64,000 nt of DNA from Malus domestica (lineage: Eukaryota > Streptophyta > Magnoliopsida > Rosales > Rosaceae). Both the position numbers and the translations under genes were made by a program. Shown piece after piece: positions 33,801 through 42,382 of this stretch. The notes beneath the pieces are model-generated. The model saw only the letters and a program-made list of their open reading frames with translations. It searched no databases and was not told where the DNA came from. Location of the stretch: positions 26,143,001 through 26,207,000 of the forward strand of contig NC_091674.1 of NCBI RefSeq assembly GCF_042453785.1. The letters are read 5' to 3'. Numbering within the stretch: the stretch's first letter is position 1; every line of letters begins with the position of its first letter.

Positions 33801-34640
33801 TGATCATTACATGAGACAATTCTAAAGAAATAAATTAGCTCAAGCATTCACTACAACAATGTTTTGCAATCACTTACTGAGATATTTTCTTGGCATAGAA
33901 ATGGCAACCTCTCACAAGGGTTTCTTTCTCAGCCAGCGGAAGTATGTTCTGGATCTTCTCAAGGAAGCAAACATGAGTGATGCTAAACCTGTCTATACAC
34001 CTCTTGACATCAAGCTCAAACTTAGCTTAGAGGGGCAACCACTTCTAAACATAAGCTATTATCAGCGACTTGTTAGTAAGTTGATATATTTGACTATTAC
34101 AAGGCCTGACATAGCTTATTCAGTAAGCATTGCTAACCAATTTATGCACTCTCCCACGATGGAGCATTTTAATCTTCTTAAAAGAATACTTCGGTACCTA
34201 AAAAGTTTAGTGGGTCGTGGCATAATCATGAAGAAGAATGAGAGCTCTCAGATCACAGGTTATTATGATGCTGATTGGGCTGGCAACTTTATTGATCGTA
34301 AGTCTACAACAGGGTATTGCACGTTTGTGGAAGGTAACCTTGTTACATGGAAAAGTAAAAAGCAAACAGTCGTTGCAAGATCAAGTACTGAAGCTAAATA
34401 TCGAGCCATGGCATCTACTGTGTGTAAACTAATATGGCTGAAAGGTCTACTGTGACTTTGGTGTCTTCACTCCTCAATCCATGTCCCTTTTTTGGGACAA
34501 CCAGTTAGCAATGCACATTGCTTCCAACCCCGTCTCCCACGAGAAAACCAAGCACATTGAAGTTGTCTGTCACTACGTTCGTGCACAAGTACAATCACAG
34601 GTCATCAAAACTCATTTTGTCAGGAGCTACGATTAACTTG
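30895..34640 (+). pseudogene. Copia protease-integrase-RT-RNase H, multiply broken
   Basis: Order visible: protease (FWVADSGATDHMTNQVSNLH, ~31200), integrase (CETCHMSKATRLPL near 32050, then YLKS-like segments, NGIVERKNRDLLEKTRAIMF near 32420), RT (WIYKVKFNSDGSIKRHKARL, MDVKNAFLHGDLEEEVYM, SIYGLKQSPRAWYAKLSSIL) and RNase H (YYDADWAGNFIDRKSTTGYC, ARSSTEAKYRAMA). The frame is lost several times, including TAA 32750-32752 and TGA 33812-33814. The catalytic YVDD is YVDN (AAT 33797-33799). The element cannot make its own enzymes. Confidence 0.88.
31446..31821. mobile_element. PIF/Harbinger (Tourist-like) MITE inserted in the copia pol
   Basis: 376 bp flanked by TTA (31443-31445 and 31822-31824). 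The ends GACCTAGTTTGG and, reverse-complemented, GGGCTGGTTTGG agree at 9 of 12 positions and match the family-typical tips. The body is A/T-run rich with internal inverted AAGCAC/GTGCTT motifs and no ORF. It interrupts coding sequence between protease and integrase. Confidence 0.75.
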
Positions 34641-34736
34641 CAGACTTATTCACCAAACCATTAGCCTCCCATCAATTTCAAAAGCTTCTTGGCAAGCTTG
34701 GATCCATCAACCTTCTGGATCCAGCTTGAAGGGGAG

Positions 34737-35090
34737 TATTGAAAGACCTCTGGTTACTTAGGGTTCCTCATAATTAGGGTTTCTTGGTATTATCTGGGCA
34801 ATAAGGTTTTTGTCAACCCTATTAGTGTTTTACCTAGTTAATAGCCATTTATTTTCTTCTTGTTCTTATCAACTTGTATAAGGTTTTATCTTGTTGTCAA
34901 CTCTTTAATCCAAGGAGCTTAGTTATGTTCCCTATGCTGGTTGTTTAGCATGATTCAAGGAGATTTGGGATAGGTAACTTGAGTGTTGAGTGTAGTTTAC
35001 AACTCACTCAAACTCCCCTATATATTTGTAACCTGCGTATGCTCTTATCATGATTTCCATAATAAAAATCAGAAACTTCAAAAGTCAACA
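34737..35090 (+). repeat. 3' LTR of the decayed copia element
   Basis: 354 bp, about 6% different from the 5' LTR by eye; followed by the target copy GATAG. Confidence 0.85.
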
Positions 35091-35190
35091 GATAGGTTCC
35101 ATGACTAATCCGTACCTAATGAGGTGCGAATGCAGAATCCCCGAAAGTGACACCATTTGGATCGTTCCCAGCTCAACTAAAGTGATGTAC

Positions 35191-36314
35191 TCAAATGGAA
35201 AAACCTTGCGAATTGCTTTCCGGTGTCCATATCCGAAGAAGCCGGTCATAAAATGAGCAAGTAGCAACTAAAGTGCTATTCCTTTTGCCTTCATTGAGTG
35301 ATTTGTCTGTGTGCCAGTCAGCTCCATATGCAAATGACTCATGCTTGCTGTATGTTTCAATCACTTCAGTATTATCCTCATTATTGTTGACAATCGAAAA
35401 CCCGTTGTGCATACAAGGTGTCAATACGAGACCAGCTGCAAAAGGATGGAACTTGATTCTCCACACTCCTCCCCCTAAGCAAATAGAGGCTTCATTAACA
35501 GGTTTTTTATATTGATCTTACATCCCACACCCTCAGGTACTCATCATAGCTACCAGTAACTACGTTATTCGTGTCATTGGGATTTTTGGCTATGCAGCAA
35601 ACTCCCATTGTGTGGGCCTTTGTGTTCTGAAATGCCAAGTTGGAAGGACCGTCCTGCAAATCCCAGCATTTGAATTTGCAGTCATCTGAACCAGTTTACC
35701 AACTGGGGCTGGTGGATATCAAATGAAGTTGTCCAAACCTCAAAATCGTGCGCATTCCACATTTCGTTTGTCTCAAGTTGGGATTCCCGGATTGAACCAT
35801 CTGAAAGCCCCACGGTGATAGACGTCGTTGAAGGGTTCCAATCTAGGAAAAGGCACATGGAATGACTGATCTTTTCATAAGTTATCTCTTTCAAATAAAA
35901 CCCTGCACCAAAATTTCACAACACTTTAGCATATTGAAAACCCTAAAATGTTTTCATTGCTTACTACTCAAGGAACACATAAGCATTCCATTCCTTGAGC
36001 TTCATCTGAGCACGACTCTAGACCGTGAATTCTCAAGTAACCATCAACGTAGGCTTGAGCAAGAAGAGACTCACACTGTCTCCAACTGGGTTCCACTTAG
36101 TATTGAAAATACCCGCTGTTTCAATCCGCTGAAACAAATCAAGCCGACCCAATTCAGCACCAACGTTAAAAAGTGATATCCTTCCAGCTTGGCTCGGCCG
36201 ATCACCCTCTTGCAGTATGTATGTTGAAGCTGTCAGAACATGGCGGCACCTGTCGTGGGGACAAAACTCTACAGCGTCAGCATTGCCCTCCAAATTACAA
36301 CGTGCCACATCCAT
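35191..36314 (-). pseudogene. Broken WD40 gene, DPH7-like (diphthine methyl ester hydrolase)
   Basis: On the minus strand, ATG 36314 opens ADAVEFCPHDRCRHVLTAST and FQRIETAGIFNTKWNPVGDS. Later parts carry CLFLDWNPSTTSITVGLSDG, NNVVTGSYDEYLRVWDVRS and VATCSFYDRLLRIWTPES, ending near 35191. This order matches the plant WD40 protein related to yeast/human DPH7, which acts in diphthamide synthesis on elongation factor 2. Lesions: frame loss at ~36068-36075, frame loss at ~35692-35699, and frame change plus stop at ~35503-35512; several residues also seem missing after GLSDGSI. One probable intron lies at about 35906-35960. Three separate lesions point to a pseudogene rather than a single sequencing error. 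A copia element lies 33 bases upstream of the ATG. Confidence 0.82.
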
Positions 36315-36347
36315 TCCCGGATTACTTTCGAACAAATTAGATACTCA

Positions 36348-37002
36348 TGTTGAGGAAAAACTTAGAGTACACAACTCTAACACAAGTGTTGGCAAGACAA
36401 CACAAGTAAACAAATTACTTGTATTACACTCACAAAATATAACAACACAACAAACTCTCAAGGACACACTTGAGAAGCAATGACACTCACTCACTTTGTA
36501 GAGACAAACTCTAGACCACTCACATTCCTGCAAGACTATTCTTGCTTCTCACTCTCACTTGGCTGCTTACTACTTCTTTACAAGCTTACTTGATTGTTGC
36601 TTGTTTGATTGCTTACTTATATTACAACATACATACATATTTATAGTGAGGTTTGCCGACTAACTAAGTCGGTTAACATGGCTTAAATTCATCCTAGCCA
36701 CAAACTTAGTTATTCTAGATTATTCCAGCCTATTAAGTCGGTGGACTTGCTTTTCAACCCAAACACTAATCGTTGCACTTTGGCTAGAGTTTTCTAGCAT
36801 ATTCTTAATATGCATGCACCTTTTATACATGCATCACCATCCAAACAACTTGCTAGAATTATCTAGCATTTCCTAGCATGCATCGGCCACCTTCAATATT
36901 ACTTACTAGAATCTTCTAGCACAATCCCATGCATGTTTGAACTAGAACAATCTAGTTTCTTTATAGCAACTGATCTTAATGGGCTGGTGTTGATCTTTAA
37001 CA
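36348..37002 (-). repeat. 3' LTR (type L) of the mismatched copia element
   Basis: Plus-strand reading TGTTGAGGAAAAAC...GATCTTTAACA; TATA-like TATAAATATG on the minus strand near 36635-36645; CTAGAA/TTCTAG-rich U3. Confidence 0.75.
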
Positions 37003-37034
37003 CTCCCCCTCAACACCAGCTCATTCTTTTCTTC

Positions 37035-37490
37035 TCATTGAGTCGATATTTTATCTTGAACACCTATTTGCATGATATGGGTTTCACATCTCTTGGCCTT
37101 GCCACTGGATCCCAAGTTTGACATTTCTTTAACGCATCGACCTCTTCTTCTAGCTTTATGCCACTCAGAGTTTTGTGATGCTTCGTTAAGCATCTCAGCT
37201 TCAACTGCTTCTTCTACTATGGTTGCGTTGGCGTATTTGGGATTTGACTTTGGTATTTTCGTTGACCTCATCAGTTGTGATTGTGGACTTGATACTTCCA
37301 CTTCACTAGGTCTTACTTCTCTTGGTGGTTGATACACACCTACTTGCCAATGACTCTTAGGTACTTCTTGCTTGACATCGTCACCATCAAGCAATTCCTT
37401 GAGCTCATCTGGACTCGATTGGATTTGGGCAGCTTGGTCTCCCATTTTCTCCTGCAACATATCTTTAATCTCTCTTGAGTCAGGCAACAC
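37035..37490 (-). pseudogene. Copia integrase-RT linker remnant
   Basis: The frame reads PPREVRPSEVEVSSPQSQLM and ends NEASQNSEWHKA, the sequence just before the copia RT domain; RT itself is absent because the interior is deleted. It is separated from gag by frame breaks near 37490-37560. Confidence 0.65.
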
Positions 37491-37624
37491 TTCATTTTTT
37501 GAGCACCACCAAAAAGATGCTTCAGCGTCTTATTCTTTCCCATAACTAGATATGTTACGACATCCCAATCATCTTCACTTTTCTTCTTTGAGTTGACAAC
37601 GTTACTTTCTGCATGCTTTTTGAA

Positions 37625-38458
37625 CTAGCAATCCTTCGCCATGTGGCCCTTCTTTCCACAATTGTAGCACTTACCCTCAAACCTTTTATTGTTTTGGGAC
37701 TGACCACGGTTGTCGTGATACGATGGAGCTCCCCCTGGTCGAGAAATCCCTCTTCTTTGATGACCTTTCGCCTTGTCACCATTTATTTTAGATCCACCAT
37801 GAGCATGGTGCTTAAAGCTGCCTTTACTTTTGGTGTAGAGCGTTTCCTCTTCACCTTTTAACGAGACCCCTCCCATTTGCTTTGCCAAAGCTTCTTGATC
37901 AGCAAGCAAATTCTCAAACTCAACAAGTGATGGTTGGGTCGGCCATCCTTGTACAGCGGCAATGAAACCTCGATATTCGGGTCTCAATCCATGGATAATT
38001 ATTCTTTTTATCTTGGATTCTACAATGGCAACACTATGATCTAATTCAGAAATTTCACGGCAAATAGACTTTACCTTGTGGAAATATTCGGCAATCGTCA
38101 TGTCTCGTTGAGCCACCGATAACAACTCATTCTCGAAAAGCTGCAGTCTTGTATCGTTCCTCTTTGAAAAGAGTGTGGTGAAGGTGTCCCACGCTTCTTT
38201 TGGTGTCTTGGCCTTCCATATGTGCTCCAACATGTCATCTTCAACTGTGGTTTTTAAGGCAAACATGGCCTTACCTGCCTTGATCTTCCACTTCCTCAAA
38301 GTGCAGCTGGTGTCTTTATATGGCTGCATAACTTCATTACTGGCGACGACATCCCAAAGATCTTGGCCTTGTAGGTAAGACTCCATACACATCACCCATG
38401 TGTTGTAATTTTTGTTGTTCAACTTCTTGATTCCTCCAACAACTTGAAGGTCTCCCAT
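37625..38458 (-). CDS. Copia gag polyprotein with CCHC zinc knuckle
   Basis: 278 open codons from ATG 38458. The gag domain is intact: LNNKNYNTWVMCMESYLQGQ, WKAKTPKEAWDTFTTLFSKR, SKIKRIIIHGLRPEYRGFIA and the knuckle CYNCGKKGHMAKDC (CX2CX4HX4C) near the end. It would package RNA into virus-like particles. A stop closes the ORF just after the knuckle, at 37625-37627. Since the rest of pol is deleted this copy could at most supply Gag. Confidence 0.82.
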   Translation of the reverse strand: MGDLQVVGGIKKLNNKNYNTWVMCMESYLQGQDLWDVVASNEVMQPYKDTSCTLRKWKIKAGKAMFALKTTVEDDMLEHIWKAKTPKEAWDTFTTLFSKRNDTRLQLFENELLSVAQRDMTIAEYFHKVKSICREISELDHSVAIVESKIKRIIIHGLRPEYRGFIAAVQGWPTQPSLVEFENLLADQEALAKQMGGVSLKGEEETLYTKSKGSFKHHAHGGSKINGDKAKGHQRRGISRPGGAPSYHDNRGQSQNNKRFEGKCYNCGKKGHMAKDC

Positions 38459-38583
38459 CGTGTCGGCAGAGCTTCGATAAGCCGAACAAGATTAACCAAT
38501 AATCTTGCGAAGTACTAAACTTCTCACGATTCTCAAAAGCTTCAATAGAGACGGTCCCTGATCGTACCGCACTGATACCAATT

Positions 38584-39074
38584 TGTTGGGGCTTAAAAAG
38601 ACTTCACTACTTTGGAGATGTTTATCTCACAAAGAAGAATGTAATGCAGCGAAATTCATAGGCAAGAGAAAGAAAGAACACTCAAAATTTTTACACAAGA
38701 TTTTTTATTCACTCACAAACTAGTACAAGAGGAAACACTCAAACACTCTTAGAAGCTTTGTTGCTTCTTCTCACTTCTCACTACTTGCTCTCTTGGTTGT
38801 TTCAAATGGTGTGGATGCCTTCTCCTTTTATAGGCATGGATGGAACCTTGGAGAAGCATGGAAATATCATGCTAGATATATCTAGACAATTCCACTACCT
38901 TCCTATACTAGAATTATCAACACTAATCTTGTATGTTGGTGGAATCCTCACCATTCTTCTAGACTCTTCCACCAACTTGAACTTTGCTAGAATTCTCTAG
39001 CATGTGCATAGATCTTTCTTTGTGTATGGGCTAGATCCATTATCTTTGGGCCAAGACAAGATTACAATTCAACA
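38584..39074 (-). repeat. 5' LTR (type R) of the mismatched copia element
   Basis: Plus-strand reading TGTTGGGGCTTAAAAAGAC...ACAATTCAACA; followed by the target copy ACTCA. Confidence 0.75.
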
Positions 39075-39079
39075 ACTCA

Positions 39080-40071
39080 TTCATCGATTCAAAACTACTT
39101 AGGCATTTCGTCAAACAATAAACACCTTACAGGCATAACTTGAAGGGATTATAATTTGTGTCAAGGTGTGGGCTTCGACCAAAATTAGATTCACAATTTA
39201 AATAGAAGAAGATGTTACCTTTGTTTGTTGGCGGCTGCAAAAGCCGGTGAGTATTTGAATTAACAGAGATTTTTAGTGTGACCGGAACACGAGTATAAAA
39301 ACAATTTCCCACCACTTGTATAAAAACACGTGATGTACCATCCGTGTTCCAGTCACAAGAAAAATTTTCTGAAAATAAACGAAGTTTGGGTTGTGTTTGG
39401 TGTGTGTGTTTTGTTACGCGGAGAGTGCGGACACAACTTAAGGAAAAAACCGGTAACCTCAAACACAGCTCAAAAAAAAAAAAAAATATTAGTCCTTTTG
39501 GATTTTCAAATCAAATTTATGTTTCGTCCTCTTTTATTGATTACCTGTTGACAAAGGATTCGTGATTATGCCATTTTTTTTAGTATTTAAAGCTAATGCA
39601 TTCATATTATAAACCCATTTCATCAAAATAATTTCTTGAGCAAAGATACAAATGAGAAATAAAGGATAATATAATTCATCAATTGTTATTGCTTTCCTTG
39701 TTTCCATTAGAATGTGTTAGGAATCTAGGATTAGATACTCTATCGTTGCTTGTTTAACTAATATTTTATCACGGACCATCTCTAATTAGTGGTGGATCCA
39801 GAATTTTTTCGGGTGGTCCCAATCTAAAAGCTCTAAAAAAATTAGATAAAAATAATATTGAAAAATTAAACGATAAACTACAAATTTTTCATTCCTAATC
39901 TTTGTACAAACAACGTTACAAGCTACAAAGACTAAATGTAGTTTACGTGCTACATACTACAGTTTGGGACATTTTCAAAATGAAACACAAGGTTTTAACT
40001 TTAGCTTTTTCTACCTAAATGTTTTTATTTTAGTTTTCATGACTTGTTTAAAATGAAGCAAAACACAAGTA
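39080..40071. other. Intergenic sequence, no gene seen
   Basis: Probably begins with the former promoter of the DPH7-like gene. AT-rich, with a run of 16 A's near 39471. No coding pattern. Confidence 0.4.
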
Positions 40072-40200
40072 GTGGATTGTCCTAGTGGTTAAGGTTTTCC
40101 TCTTCAACTCATTGTGTCCAAGGTCAAGCTTTTCCCGCTCTCTTATTGTAAATCAAGTGTAGAATTATCATCTTTAATTAAAAAAAACAAAGCAAACAAA
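40072..40200 (+). repeat. Candidate tRNA-derived SINE
   Basis: TGGATTGTCCTAGTGGTTAA resembles a tRNA A-box region; GTCCAAGGTCAAGC may be a decayed B-box. An A-rich tail follows at about 40180-40190. No clear target duplication was found. Confidence 0.35.
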
Positions 40201-40629
40201 TGAAAATACACAAAAAAAAAAAAAAAAAGGAACAACAGAAAAGAACATACACATAACCAAGATAAAATTGATAGCAACGAAAAAATAGACTAGAAAAAGG
40301 AAGGATGAATGTAGCTGTAAAGAACCAAAAGGTAACTGTTCATTTTGCTATAATAGATACACTTTTATAGAGGTTGTTGGAGATGAGATTTTTAGATTTA
40401 ACTCTTTGAAATAGAGTTTTAGTGATTTTACTGTTTCTATTAAAGATGCTCTTATACTAGCCTTTAAGTTTGACTCTTATACTAGCCCTTAAGTTTGGCA
40501 TTTGTGTTATTGTGTCAGTTCCTGCAGTAGATCCAGATACTCCAGGGCGCTGAATGTCATGTACAATTATTAGGCCTCGTTTGGTAGATCGTATAAAGAA
40601 TCAGATAGAACTAGTTATATGGACTCGGT
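40201..40629. other. Spacer with short repeats
   Basis: Contains an A run (~40212-40228) and a small duplication (CTTATACTAGCC at 40450 and 40476). No gene. Confidence 0.4.
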
Positions 40630-40971
40630 CGTTTGACGTTCACTCGTATGAAATAAGCGATCTATGTAAAAGGGGAGGAGCCCTTAGTCTATAAAAGGGA
40701 CTCCTCACCCTCACAATCAAGGGGCCTCATATCCCTAAACATAGGCTTTCATATTTAGAGCAAAGCTCTCTCAAACTCTCTCTTTCTCTGGGGGACTCCC
40801 CCTCACATTTGTAATCCATACATACAGTTACAGAGAAATACAATCAACATCAGTGTGGACGTAGCCCAAACATTGAGGTGAACCACGATACATCTTGTGT
40901 TTTTTACTTTCTTGCAGGTTCACGGTCGGATTTACGTTGTTCCAAGACCCATCCGGTTTTGTGCATCAACA
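40630..40971 (+). mobile_element. 5'-truncated gypsy LTR (same family as the split LTR at 56208-63443)
   Basis: Shares GTGTGGACGTAGCCCAAACA, GGTGAACCACGATACATCTT and the end GTTCCAAGACCC..CATCAACA with 63300-63443, and the TATAAAAGGG promoter area with 56330. The left boundary is approximate. Confidence 0.7.
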
Positions 40972-41757
40972 CACATGCTTAATAAAACCAACCAAAAGGC
41001 TTGGATTATTAGTCGGTTTTGCTCTCATCTCTCATGAACTCGACCCTCTCTCTCTTGCCTTCTCTCAGCGTCATCGTCCTCCCCGTCACCTTCTTTAGTC
41101 ATCGTCGTCCTCCCGGTTGCCTTCTCTTGCCATTGCCTTCTCTCGCCATCCATGCTCTCTTCATCCTCATCGTCATCTCCTTGTGGCCTTCCTCGTCGCC
41201 TACTCTCCATCTGATAATTGGAGATGCCCACAAATTCTCTCACTGGCTGTCTAACTCACTCACACCAACCACCGCACAAAGAGAGTTTCATTCTCGTTTC
41301 AAAACAGTCAATTCGAATTGGGTTTTTTTTTTGGTACTGCAATGGGTTTCAGATTTTAATTGTGATATTTAGGAGATCTGATAATTTGGCTGTTTGAATT
41401 TAAGTGGGATTTGAGTTTATCATTTTGCTGCTGTGATCTAGTCTGGGTTTATCACATAATGAAATTACATTAAAAGTTTATTGATTTGTTTTCAAGCATC
41501 TCTAATCATGCTCTCTAATTTATAGCAAAAGTTTAGCTAAAATTATCAAAAAGTTATTTTATGAGCGCTCTAAAAAAGTTGTACTCAAATGATACTCCTT
41601 AAAACGAAAAAACACACGTTAGTAGAAAGAAAATAACTTTGACAACTGAATTGAGAAACTAAAACGGAAAAAAGAAAATGAAAAAATAGGTGTGCCTTCT
41701 AAAGCTTTTATATGTCCCGTCTTATGAGATTGATATTTGAGTGTTTTTTCCATTATA
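40972..41757. other. Intergenic sequence, no gene seen
   Basis: C/T-rich at 41030-41210 (a 'TCCTC.TCGTC' low-complexity zone giving shadow ORFs on both strands), then AT-rich to the TAGGA target site at 41758-41762. Confidence 0.4.
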
Positions 41758-41762
41758 TAGGA

Positions 41763-42275
41763 TGTTTGTACCATACTTGACCAATCCCGAAACTACCGAG
41801 CACCGGCCAACGCTATACTGTCAAGGACCCAGAAGAGTTCCCCTCCGACCAGGAGGCCAATCACTACTCGACACGTGTCAAGATTAGAAGCCAATCAGAG
41901 CGCAGCACGTGTCAACATCAAGAACCAATCATAACATGACACATGTCAATGTGACAAAGCTACAAGTTTTTCTATAAATAGGGGTCATTCCCCCACAATA
42001 TGGCCGAATGCCATTTTGTGTGAAATCATTCACAAGAACTCACTAAATTGAGAGCTTGATCCTTTGTACTTGTGTAAGCCCTCCACTACTAATAAGAACT
42101 CCTCTACTCCGTGGACGTAGCCAATCTGGGTGAACCACGTACATCCTGTGTTTGCTTCTCTGTCTCTATTCATTTACGTACTTATCCTCACTAGTGACCG
42201 AAGCAACCAAGCGAAGGTCATAAAACCTGACACTTTCTGTTGTACCAAAGTCTTCGCTGATTTTGTGCATCAACA
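41763..42275 (+). repeat. 5' LTR of the Tat element
   Basis: TGTTTGTACC...GCATCAACA. The U3 has three ~34-bp repeats with CACGTGTCA/CACATGTCA (from 41871, 41905 and 41939) alternating with CCAATCA boxes, and TATAAATA at 41973-41980. Confidence 0.95.
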
Positions 42276-42277
42276 TT

Positions 42278-42293
42278 TGGCGCCGTCTGTGGG
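42278..42293 (+). promoter_or_regulatory. Primer-binding site of the Tat element
   Basis: TGGCGCCGTCTGTGGG, two bases after the LTR end, the position and form usual in plant gypsy elements, where a tRNA 3' end primes minus-strand synthesis. The specific tRNA was not identified. Confidence 0.85.
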
Positions 42294-42382
42294 AAACGAC
42301 ACTTATTCCTACTCTCTTCAGCTGTGTCAAGCTGGTTTCTATCATTCGTACACTTTCTTTTGACCAGGCATCCCTCTCCAAC

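Larger units (their letters stand above)
29669..35090 (+). mobile_element. Old, decayed Ty1/copia retrotransposon with TA...CA termini
   Basis: LTRs at 29669-30022 and 34737-35090 (354 bp each) differ at roughly 20 positions. GATAG flanks both sides (29664-29668 and 35091-35095), which fixes the LTR tips as TATTGAAAG...GTCAACA, not the usual TG...CA. A polypurine tract (GAAGGGGAG) precedes the 3' LTR. The interior has gag, protease, integrase, RT and RNase H in order but with stops and frameshifts, and a Tourist-like MITE interrupts it. Confidence 0.92.
36348..39074 (-). mobile_element. Deleted Ty1/copia element, reverse orientation, with two different LTRs
   Basis: ACTCA flanks the whole unit (36343-36347 and 39075-39079). 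Read on the minus strand: 5' LTR 39074-38584 (491 bp), primer-binding site TTGGTATCAGTGCGG, gag, an integrase-RT linker, polypurine tract GAGGGGGAG, 3' LTR 37002-36348 (655 bp). Protease, most of integrase, RT and RNase H are deleted. The two LTRs share architecture (TGTT...CAACA tips, CTAGCATG-type motifs) but cannot be aligned over most of their length, which is abnormal for one element. Confidence 0.75.

Noticed and set aside
41025-41243. Acidic/basic low-complexity minus-strand ORF
   Set aside because: Arises from a C/T-rich simple-sequence stretch; no conserved motif.
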